Shown here one piece after another: positions 54,931 through 62,182 of a stretch of 64,000 bases of DNA. The notes under the pieces are model-generated. The model was not told the DNA's origin and ran no database searches. It saw only the letters and a program-made list of their open reading frames with translations. Made by a program: the position numbers and the translations under genes. Location: assembly GCF_004358205.1 (NCBI RefSeq), contig NZ_SMYO01000012.1, positions 62,001-126,000 on the forward strand, read 5' to 3'. How positions within the stretch are numbered: the stretch's first letter is position 1; every line of letters starts with the position of its first letter. Source of the stretch: Bacillus salipaludis. Its GTDB lineage: Bacteria; Bacillota; Bacilli; Bacillales_B; DSM-18226.

Positions 54931-56664
54931 TTGAATTATAATAAAGACTTTGCCGTAATCAATGCCTCAACAAATGTAAGGGAAGCCTTGGATACGATAA
55001 TTCAAGCTAGTATCCGGTTATTAGTTATAGAATCAGAAGGAAAGCCTGTCGGAGTCTGTGACAGCTTTCACCTATTAATGCAAAAAGACCAGCCTGAACA
55101 AAAAGTAGTTTTTCATACGGATTTTATCCTAACAACCAGCAAGGATATCTTTTCTCTTGCCAATGATAATTTCTCATATGCCCTTATTGAGGATGATACT
55201 GGGGAGATAATCGGTTGGATGGATCAGAAGTCAGTGGAAATTGATCATCTAAAACAAGCATATTCGAAAGACCTAGGAGCCATAACGACCGATTTGGAAG
55301 CAATTGTTGATTCGATATATGATGAAGTTTTAGTTGTTGACAGTCTTGGAAAAATCATTCGGGTTTCCAATCGAAGCACCCATCAATTATGGGGAGTAGA
55401 CCCTGAAACGGTTATTGGTCAAAATATTTTAGAACTTGAAGAAAAGGGCTGGTTTAAGCCTTCTGTTACAAGAAAAGTATTGGAGGAAAAGAAGAAAATT
55501 TCGATTGTCCAGCATAACCGCTTGGGCAGGAAAATACTAGCCGTCGGGAACCCGGTTTTTAATCAAAAAAATGAATTAGAACGAATTGTGATTGCTTCCC
55601 GTGATATTACAGCCGTTAAAAAATTAGAGGAAGAACTTGAAGAGGCGAAAACATTAAAAGAAAAATATCGCAAAGAGGTAGATATCTTAAAGAAAGTTCA
55701 GCATGGAAATGAGAAGAAGATTATCTATCAATCTGAACAAATTAAAAATTTAATGTTTGAGGTCGAACGGGTGGCCCGAGTTGAATCAACGGTTACCTTA
55801 TATGGAGAATCAGGGGTAGGGAAAGAGCTGTTTGCTCAAGCCATCCATCAGCTGAGCCCAAGAGCGGAAAATCCATTTATTCGCATTAATTGCGGGTCCA
55901 TCCCTGAAAATTTATTGGAGAGCGAGCTATTTGGCTATGAAAAAGGTGCCTTTACCGGCGCCCTAAGCAACGGAAAAAAGGGCTTGTTCGAATTAGCCAA
56001 TGAAGGAACTCTTTTTTTAGATGAGATTGGCGAGTTACCGCTTAATTTACAGGTAAAGCTTTTAAGGGCGATACAAGAACGCGAGATTATGAAAATTGGC
56101 GGCAGCAAAGCAATCCCGATTAATATTCGAATTATTACGGCAACCAATAAAAATTTGGAGGAAATGGTTTCGCAGGGAACCTTCCGCGAGGATTTATTTT
56201 ATCGAATTCATGTTATTCCGTTATTTATTCCACCATTAAGGGAAAGAATCGCAGATATTGAACCTATTGTTTACCATTTCCTTGAATATTATAATGAAAG
56301 ATTTTCGTCGAAGAAATATTTTTCAGAGGATGCAATGGAAGTGTTAAAAACATATAAGTGGCCAGGGAATATCCGGCAGCTGCAAAATGTAACAGAACGG
56401 GCCATGGTGGTTACGGCGGAGCAAATGATTACTGCCAATGACCTTGTGAAAATATTGGACAATCGTCAGAAAAACCAACATCCTGTAGAAGTGCATACCA
56501 TTATCCCCCTTCAGCATGCAGTCCAGGATACGGAAAGACAGCTGCTTCAATTAGCTTTATTGAAATATAAGACGCTAACAAAAGTGGCAGAAGTGTTAGA
56601 GGTGAGTCAACCGACTATCAGCAGACTTTATAATAAACTGAAGAACAGTCTTCAGGTTCGTTAA
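54931..56664 (+). CDS. Sigma-54-dependent transcriptional activator (CBS-like + PAS + AAA + Fis HTH)
   Basis: An enhancer-binding protein of about 577 residues. An N-terminal pair of CBS-like segments (about 1-105) is followed by a PAS domain (about 115-225: [28 protein letters not shown]), a coiled linker, the AAA+ domain (about 270-500) with Walker A GESGVGKE (292-299) and GAFTGA (339-344, the sigma-54 contact loop), and a C-terminal Fis-type helix-turn-helix ([22 protein letters not shown]). The TTG at 54931 is chosen because GGGGAAGGAAG lies just before it; the ATG at 54898 lacks a ribosome site. It should open the -24/-12 promoters at 56796 and 59293. The GabR-type sigma-54 activator of Bacillus gab genes is a known analogue. 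Confidence 0.93.
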   Translation: MNYNKDFAVINASTNVREALDTIIQASIRLLVIESEGKPVGVCDSFHLLMQKDQPEQKVVFHTDFILTTSKDIFSLANDNFSYALIEDDTGEIIGWMDQKSVEIDHLKQAYSKDLGAITTDLEAIVDSIYDEVLVVDSLGKIIRVSNRSTHQLWGVDPETVIGQNILELEEKGWFKPSVTRKVLEEKKKISIVQHNRLGRKILAVGNPVFNQKNELERIVIASRDITAVKKLEEELEEAKTLKEKYRKEVDILKKVQHGNEKKIIYQSEQIKNLMFEVERVARVESTVTLYGESGVGKELFAQAIHQLSPRAENPFIRINCGSIPENLLESELFGYEKGAFTGALSNGKKGLFELANEGTLFLDEIGELPLNLQVKLLRAIQEREIMKIGGSKAIPINIRIITATNKNLEEMVSQGTFREDLFYRIHVIPLFIPPLRERIADIEPIVYHFLEYYNERFSSKKYFSEDAMEVLKTYKWPGNIRQLQNVTERAMVVTAEQMITANDLVKILDNRQKNQHPVEVHTIIPLQHAVQDTERQLLQLALLKYKTLTKVAEVLEVSQPTISRLYNKLKNSLQVR

Positions 56665-56702
56665 AAAATAGTACAATTGTTTTTCTAATATAGCTGAACG
56701 AG

Positions 56703-56749
56703 CAGTTCATTCATTTTTGAATAATATTCATTCAAAAATGAATGAACTG
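56703..56749. promoter_or_regulatory. Paired activator-binding sites (UAS) in a 20-bp-arm palindrome
   Basis: CAGTTCATTCATTTTTGAAT (56703-56722) is the exact reverse complement of 56730-56749. It holds two copies of the 14-mer ATTCATTTTTGAAT (56709-56722, and inverted at 56730-56743) with centres 21 bp apart, two helical turns. The 14-mer recurs at 59238-59251 before the second sigma-54 promoter. It may double as a terminator for the regulator gene. Confidence 0.8.
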
Positions 56750-56795
56750 TCGTTTTATATCTATAAACATAGTTGATATGTCGATATTTAAAGGA

Positions 56796-56813
56796 TTGGC
56801 ACGAAATATGCAT
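56796..56813 (+). promoter_or_regulatory. Sigma-54 promoter of the APC permease
   Basis: TTGGCAC-N5-ATGCAT: the -24 GG lies at 56798-56799 and the -12 GC at 56810-56811, with correct spacing against TTGGCAC-N5-TTGC. The paired UAS lies 47-93 bp upstream. Confidence 0.8.
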
Positions 56814-56824
56814 ATTAGAATAAT

Positions 56825-57008
56825 AGGGATAGTTTAAAAGTATAAGGGTAGAGGGAAAGTTGTACTGCCATAATAAGTGAGGGAGGAATCAAAGCCACGG
56901 CTATAACTTTCTGACTATTCCGATAAGGGTGACTAGTCAAATAGATAGCGTTTACAAAAAAATGAACGTTATCTTATAAGTTTTACGACAACTTAAGGGG
57001 GAACATAT
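56825..57008 (+). other. Long untranslated leader of the APC permease transcript
   Basis: About 185 nt separate the sigma-54 promoter from the permease start. The leader has several inverted repeats, for example GATAGCGTT / AACGTTATC (near 56944-56976) and GACTA / TAGTC (near 56912-56940). No known riboswitch class is recognised. No coding sequence with a ribosome site is evident. Confidence 0.4.
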
Positions 57009-58361
57009 ATGGAAAAACAAGAGGTATCGTTTGAACGATCACTTACATTAACACATCTAGTTTTATTTGGACTTGCTTATTTAGCTCCGATGATTGTGTT
57101 TGGAATCTATGGGACGGTTGCAGAAGTAACCCATGGACTTGAGGCAAGCGCTTATTTGGTTGCCTTAATTGCAATGTTTTTTACTGCCTTCAGCTATACG
57201 CATATGGTTAAAGCTTATCCTGTTGCCGGATCTGCCTATACCTATACACGTAAATCTCTTAATTCACACCTCGGATTTATGGTCGGCTGGGCTACCCTGC
57301 TCGATTATGTCTTTATACCAATGGCCATCTGGCTGATTGGAAGTGCTTATTTGAATGCGGCATTTCCTTCTGTACCATCATGGTTATGGATCCTCTTATT
57401 TATATTTGTTACAACCGCAATCAATATTCTTGGAATCAAATTAAGTACCAAGGTTAACTTTCTTATGATGGTGTTTCAATTTTTAGTTATTGCACTATTT
57501 ATTATTTTAAGTATTAAAAGCGTATTAGGCGGTGGCGGCGCCGGTACACTTCTTTCCGTAAGCCCGTTCGTGAATACTCATGTTTCGTTTTCATTTGTCC
57601 TGGCTGGAGCATCAATTGCCTGCTACTCATTCTTAGGTTTTGATGCCATTTCAACCTTTACCGAAGAAACAAGAAATCCTGAAAAAACTATCCCAAGAGC
57701 CATCATTTTGACAACTGTTATCGGTGGATTGATTTTTGTTGTTTCTACCTATTTCACTCATTTAGCTCACCCGGATTTTACGCATTTCAAAGCGGTAGAT
57801 TCTGCAGGGTTTGAAATTGCCAAGCAAATAGGCGGGAACTTATTTAGCGCCATTTTCTTAGCAGGGATTATTATCGCCCAGTTTGCTTCAGGAATTTCCG
57901 CTCAAGCAAGTGCATCAAGATTGCTGTATGCAATGGGCCGCGATTCCGTACTTCCGAAAAAAATCTTTGGCTATCTCCATCCAAAGTTTAAAACACCTGT
58001 ACTGAATATTCTTGTTGTCGCTGTGATTGGGTTACTGTCATTAAAGCTAAGTGTGTCAACATCCACTTCATTTATAAACTTTGGTGCGTTTATTGCCTTT
58101 ATTTTAGTAAACGTTTCCGTTATTGCTCACTTTTATATAAAAGGCGGTAAACGGACAGGAAAAGAAAAGATTTTCTATTTATTATTTCCTGCCATAGGAT
58201 GCTGCTTCGATATTTGGCTGTTTGTAAATCTTGATAAAAATGCACTAATTTTAGGCGGTACTTGGGCAGTAATCGGATTTGTCTATCTACTTGTTCTTAC
58301 AAAAATGTTTAAAAAGCAGCCGCCGGAAATGCATTTTGAGGAAATGGATGAGGCTGTATAA
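57009..58361 (+). CDS. APC-family amino acid/amine permease
   Basis: A 450-residue amino acid-polyamine-organocation permease with 12 predicted helices. Helix 1 carries the unwound-loop motif in LVLFGLAYLAPMIVFGIYGTVAEVTHGL. GSAYTYTRKSLNSHLGFMVGW and CYSFLGFDAISTFTEETRNPEKTIPRAI are the usual APC landmarks, and helix 8 contains ISAQASASRLLYAMGRD. It opens the sigma-54-controlled set, with the ribosome site AAGGGGG. The substrate is inferred to be the omega-amino acid or amide degraded by the following genes. Confidence 0.92.
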   Translation: MEKQEVSFERSLTLTHLVLFGLAYLAPMIVFGIYGTVAEVTHGLEASAYLVALIAMFFTAFSYTHMVKAYPVAGSAYTYTRKSLNSHLGFMVGWATLLDYVFIPMAIWLIGSAYLNAAFPSVPSWLWILLFIFVTTAINILGIKLSTKVNFLMMVFQFLVIALFIILSIKSVLGGGGAGTLLSVSPFVNTHVSFSFVLAGASIACYSFLGFDAISTFTEETRNPEKTIPRAIILTTVIGGLIFVVSTYFTHLAHPDFTHFKAVDSAGFEIAKQIGGNLFSAIFLAGIIIAQFASGISAQASASRLLYAMGRDSVLPKKIFGYLHPKFKTPVLNILVVAVIGLLSLKLSVSTSTSFINFGAFIAFILVNVSVIAHFYIKGGKRTGKEKIFYLLFPAIGCCFDIWLFVNLDKNALILGGTWAVIGFVYLLVLTKMFKKQPPEMHFEEMDEAV

Positions 58362-58424
58362 GGATGAAAATAAGGGAAGGGCATGGATGAAGCCCCTCTT
58401 TTATCGCTAATGGGAGGCATATAA

Positions 58425-59213
58425 GTGGAAGCAAACTATAGAATTGCACTCGCACAGCTGGCTGTGGCGGATGGAAATAAAGAAGAAAATTTGATGAAAA
58501 TGGAATCTGCCATTAAGAGTGCGTGGAAGGAATCGGCAGATCTCTTGATTTTACCGGAATTAAACCTGACCGGCTTAGTCTCGAAGGACCAATTGACAGG
58601 AATAGCGGAGCCGCGCGAAGGGGAGAGCTTTAACCGGATTCAACGTATGCTGGCAGATTACCCTGTATCTGTACTGTATTCTTTTCCAGAGTATGTCTCT
58701 GAAGAGGAAATCTATATAACCTCCTGCTTGGTAGGCAAGGACGGCGAGGCATTGGCTTATTATCGTAAAACACATCTCTTTACTGAAGAAAATGAACTAT
58801 TCAGCAAGGGGAACGAGCTTATAGCCTTTAGCCAAGACGGCCTTTCATTGGGGTTTCTCACCTGCTATGATATTGAATTTCCTGAGCCGGCAAGGGCACT
58901 TGCATTACAAGGGGTAAATTTCTTAATCGTGAATTCGGCCAATATGGCACCATACGAATATATCCATCGCTTATTTATTCAGTCGAGAGCACTCGAAAAT
59001 CAAATCTTTGTGGTTTACTGTAATCGAATCGGGGCAAATTCAAAATATGAGTATCATGGGCAAAGTGCAGTCATTGGGCCGGATGGAAAAATCATTATGG
59101 AAATTGCTGACGATGTTGAAACGGTGCAAATCATTGATCTTTCTTTCGAGAACTTTAAAAAACCTAGCGCTGTTTTTGACTATTTATCTGACAGGAGAAG
59201 AGAACTCTATTAA
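58425..59213 (+). CDS. Carbon-nitrogen hydrolase (nitrilase superfamily amidase)
   Basis: A 262-residue single-domain amidase with the full catalytic triad: E45 (ILPELNLTG), K115 (YYRKTHLF) and C147 (LTCYDIEFPEPAR), the last in the CYD-x-x-FPE pattern. It starts at GTG 58425 behind GGGAGG, 64 nt after the permease stop, on the same sigma-54 transcript. It is followed by the second UAS and sigma-54 promoter. The size resembles DavA-type 5-aminovaleramidases and omega-amidases. With the downstream GabT-type aminotransferase it could release an omega-amino acid from its amide. The substrate is inferred only from context. Confidence 0.9.
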   Translation: MEANYRIALAQLAVADGNKEENLMKMESAIKSAWKESADLLILPELNLTGLVSKDQLTGIAEPREGESFNRIQRMLADYPVSVLYSFPEYVSEEEIYITSCLVGKDGEALAYYRKTHLFTEENELFSKGNELIAFSQDGLSLGFLTCYDIEFPEPARALALQGVNFLIVNSANMAPYEYIHRLFIQSRALENQIFVVYCNRIGANSKYEYHGQSAVIGPDGKIIMEIADDVETVQIIDLSFENFKKPSAVFDYLSDRRRELY

Positions 59214-59216
59214 TCC

Positions 59217-59251
59217 ATTTAATTATGAATAGCGAATATTCATTTTTGAAT
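59217..59251 (+). promoter_or_regulatory. Paired activator-binding sites (UAS) before the aminotransferase
   Basis: An exact ATTCATTTTTGAAT lies at 59238-59251 and a degenerate copy ATTTAATTATGAAT (11 of 14) at 59217-59230. Their spacing is again exactly 21 bp, the same as in the upstream palindrome at 56703-56749. Confidence 0.75.
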
Positions 59252-59292
59252 AATATTTCTCTGTGATTGATTGTAAACAGGGAATTTAGCAC

Positions 59293-59310
59293 TTGGCACA
59301 CTTCTTGCAT
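59293..59310 (+). promoter_or_regulatory. Sigma-54 promoter of the aminotransferase/dehydrogenase operon
   Basis: TTGGCAC (59293-59299), 5 nt, then TTGCAT (59305-59310) match the -24/-12 consensus perfectly. The transcript start would fall about 30 bp before ATG 59353. Confidence 0.92.
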
Positions 59311-59352
59311 TATAGATTAGTAGTTGAATAAATTGATAAAGGGGATAATAAC

Positions 59353-60696
59353 ATGAGCACAACAACAAAAACAATTGAACTGAAAACATCCATTCCAGGG
59401 CCAAAAGCTGAAGCCCTTTTAGAAAGAAGAGCAAATAATGTACCGGTAGGAGTATCGAATAATGTGCCATCCTTTGCAGCAAAAGGTAATGGAGCAATCT
59501 TAGAAGATGTGGACGGAAATGTTTATATTGATTTAGCTGGAGCGATTGGTACACAAAATACAGGTCATTGCCCGCCAAAAGTGGTTGAAGCATTAACAGA
59601 GCAAATTCAAAAGTATCTTCACCCAGGCTTTAACGTGATGATGTACGAACCATATATTGAACTTGCTGAAAAGTTAAACGAAATTACACCTGGTTCCCAT
59701 GCGAAAAAGACCTTTTTCCTAAACAGCGGTGCAGAAGCAGTTGAAAATGCAGTGAAAATTGCTCGTAAATATACAGGAAGAAAGGCTATTCTCTCTTTTG
59801 ACCGTGCCTTCCATGGTAGAACACTGCTGGCAATGTCATTAACAAGTAAAGTGAAACCTTACAAATTTGGTTTTGGTCCATTTGCACCGGATACGTATAA
59901 AGTACGCTACCCTTATTATTATCGTGCACCATTCGGTGTAAGCCAGGAAGAGCTTGATGCAAATCTATTACATCAACTTGAGGACTTTTTCAAATCTGAA
60001 GTTCCTGCAGAAGAAATTGCAGCGATTATTATGGAACCCGTTCAAGGTGAAGGCGGATTTATTGTTCCGTCCAAGACATTTGTACAAGGCGTGAAACGGA
60101 TTTGTGAACAAAATGGTATTCTATTTATTGCAGATGAAATCCAAACCGGTTTTGGACGTACAGGGAAAATGTTCGCGATTGAACACTTTGATGTTGTTCC
60201 AGACCTGATGACTATGTCAAAATCAATCGCTGCGGGGCTGCCACTCAGTGCTGTAACAGGCCGTGCGGAAATTATGGATGCAGCAGCACCAGGAGAAATT
60301 GGCGGTACGTATGGCGGAAGTCCGCTTGGTTGTGTGGCTGGCTTAAAGGTGATTGAAACAATTGAAGAAGATCAGTTACTTGACCGTGCAAATGTGATTG
60401 GAGAAAAAATCATCTCCCGTTTCAACAGCTTAAAAGAAACATATGATGTAATCGGCGATGTCCGTGGTTTAGGGGCAATGTGTGCGGTTGAGCTTGTAAA
60501 AGATCCGCAAACGAAGGAGCCTGACAAAGATTTAACGAATAAACTTGTTGCAGAATGCCAAAAGCAAGGGGTAATTGTGCTAAGTGCAGGTTTATACGGC
60601 AATGTACTTCGCTTCCTTTCTCCGCTTGTGATTACAGATGAGCAATTAGATGAGGCGCTTGATACAATTGAATCCATTTTTAAAAAATTGGTTTAA
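59353..60696 (+). CDS. gabT: 4-aminobutyrate-type aminotransferase (class III, PLP)
   Basis: A 447-residue class III aminotransferase that moves the terminal amino group of an omega-amino acid (GABA, 5-aminovalerate or similar) to 2-oxoglutarate. PLP-binding K290 is in TMSKSIAAGLPLSAV; NSGAEAVENAVKIARKYTGR, IMEPVQGEGGF and FIADEIQTGFGRTGKMFA bind the cofactor and substrate. The start ATG follows AAGGGG. The sigma-54 promoter and UAS lie directly upstream, and the aldehyde dehydrogenase begins 18 nt downstream. The symbol gabT follows the family; davT-type function on 5-aminovalerate is an alternative. Confidence 0.92.
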   Translation: MSTTTKTIELKTSIPGPKAEALLERRANNVPVGVSNNVPSFAAKGNGAILEDVDGNVYIDLAGAIGTQNTGHCPPKVVEALTEQIQKYLHPGFNVMMYEPYIELAEKLNEITPGSHAKKTFFLNSGAEAVENAVKIARKYTGRKAILSFDRAFHGRTLLAMSLTSKVKPYKFGFGPFAPDTYKVRYPYYYRAPFGVSQEELDANLLHQLEDFFKSEVPAEEIAAIIMEPVQGEGGFIVPSKTFVQGVKRICEQNGILFIADEIQTGFGRTGKMFAIEHFDVVPDLMTMSKSIAAGLPLSAVTGRAEIMDAAAPGEIGGTYGGSPLGCVAGLKVIETIEEDQLLDRANVIGEKIISRFNSLKETYDVIGDVRGLGAMCAVELVKDPQTKEPDKDLTNKLVAECQKQGVIVLSAGLYGNVLRFLSPLVITDEQLDEALDTIESIFKKLV

Positions 60697-60714
60697 AGAA
60701 TAGGAGTGTTCTAG

Positions 60715-62133
60715 ATGAAAAAGCATCTTTTAATAGATGGACAATGGAAGGAAACGAAAGAGTACCGTCCGTTATACAGCCCTTACAATAATGAACTCCT
60801 GGCTGAAATTGCCTATGCTGATGCTCAGGATGTAGATGATGCGATTGCAGCTGCTGAGAAAGCAAGACCTGTTATGGCAAAAATGCCGGCACATCAACGT
60901 GCATCGATTTTAGAAAAATTAGTCGAGCTTTTAACGAAAAATGAAGAAGAATGTACCCGTTTGCTCGCACTTGAAGCAGCAAAGCCTTGGACGACAGCAA
61001 AGGCTGAGGTAGCGCGGACAATCATGACCTATAAATTTGCAGCAGAAGAAGCAAGACGTATTCATGGGGAAACGATTCCGTTGGATGCAGCCCCAGGGGG
61101 AGAAGGCCGGATTACGTTTACGTTAAGGGAGCCAGTCGGCGTAGTAGCAGCGATTACTCCATTTAACTTTCCAATGAATTTAGTGGCTCATAAAGTCGGT
61201 CCAGCGATTGCAGCAGGGAATACAGTCGTATTGAAGCCGGCATCACAAACACCGTTAACTTCCATTTTCTTAGCGGAACTGCTTCAGGAAGCGGGCTTAC
61301 CTGATGGCGCAATCAATGTGGTAACAGGAAGCGGAAGTGTTGTCGGTGACCGCTTAATCCAGGATGACCGTGTAAAAGTAATTACCTTTACAGGCAGCCC
61401 TGCGGTAGGAATTGGTCTCCGCAATAAAGCAGGATTAAAGAAGGTAACCCTTGAACTTGGCTCCAACTCAGCGCTAATCGTTGATAAAGGTGTCGATATT
61501 GATTCGATTATCCCAAGAACCGTTACTGGTGCCTTCTCCTTTGCCGGACAGGTTTGTATTTCATTGCAAAGGGTTTATGTCCATGAGGACCTTTATGGGG
61601 AGTTTACCGAAAAATTCATTGCCCAAACGAAGACGTTGAAACTCGGCAGTCCGCTGGATCCGGAAACAGATGTTTCTGCAGTTATTAGTCCGAAAGATGC
61701 AGAAAGAGCGGTTTCGTGGATTGAGGAAGCAAGACAGTCTGGCGCCGTTGTAGCTGCAGGAGGCGGACGTGATGGCAATATCGTTGAGCCAACCGTTCTA
61801 TTAAATGTTGATCCGAAACAAAAGGTTTCTTGCCAAGAGGTATTTGCACCAATTGTCTTGATTAACAAAGTTGCTTCCGTTGAAGAAGCTATTGCCTATG
61901 TGAATGATTCAAGATACGGACTTCAAGCGGGAATCTACACAAATGACATCTTTAAAGCACTTCATGCAGCCGAAGAACTAGAAGTAGGCGGCGTCATGAT
62001 CAACGACATCCCAACCTTCCGCGTCGACCACATGCCATACGGCGGCGTAAAAGAAAGCGGAATCGGACGCGAAGGTCTAAAGTACGCAATTGAAGAAATG
62101 ACAGAAATGAAATTAATCAGCATTAAAAAATAG
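60715..62133 (+). CDS. NAD(P)-dependent aldehyde dehydrogenase (semialdehyde oxidation, inferred)
   Basis: A 472-residue aldehyde dehydrogenase that should oxidise the semialdehyde made by the preceding aminotransferase. Landmarks: AITPFNFPMNLVAHKVGPAIAAGNTVVLKPA (catalytic Asn and coenzyme loop), ITFTGSPAVGIGL, LELGSNSALIV with the general-base Glu, and the nucleophile C281 in FAGQVCISLQRVYV. It has the GQVCIS form rather than the GQTCVC of typical succinate-semialdehyde dehydrogenases, so it is a different ALDH branch (lactaldehyde/phosphonoacetaldehyde-like) and the symbol gabD is withheld. It is cotranscribed with gabT and followed by a strong terminator. Confidence 0.93.
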   Translation: MKKHLLIDGQWKETKEYRPLYSPYNNELLAEIAYADAQDVDDAIAAAEKARPVMAKMPAHQRASILEKLVELLTKNEEECTRLLALEAAKPWTTAKAEVARTIMTYKFAAEEARRIHGETIPLDAAPGGEGRITFTLREPVGVVAAITPFNFPMNLVAHKVGPAIAAGNTVVLKPASQTPLTSIFLAELLQEAGLPDGAINVVTGSGSVVGDRLIQDDRVKVITFTGSPAVGIGLRNKAGLKKVTLELGSNSALIVDKGVDIDSIIPRTVTGAFSFAGQVCISLQRVYVHEDLYGEFTEKFIAQTKTLKLGSPLDPETDVSAVISPKDAERAVSWIEEARQSGAVVAAGGGRDGNIVEPTVLLNVDPKQKVSCQEVFAPIVLINKVASVEEAIAYVNDSRYGLQAGIYTNDIFKALHAAEELEVGGVMINDIPTFRVDHMPYGGVKESGIGREGLKYAIEEMTEMKLISIKK

Positions 62134-62148
62134 AGTGTGAATTAGACA

Positions 62149-62182
62149 AAATTCGGGTGGTGCCACCACCCGAATTTTTCAT
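62149..62182. terminator. Terminator after the aldehyde dehydrogenase gene
   Basis: AAATTCGGGTGGT (62149-62161) pairs perfectly with ACCACCCGAATTT (62165-62177), followed by T-rich sequence. It is palindromic enough to serve the convergent pseudogene as well. Confidence 0.93.

Noticed and set aside
59008..59232. Small gene overlapping the nitrilase end
   Set aside because: Out-of-frame shadow of the nitrilase gene without ribosome site.
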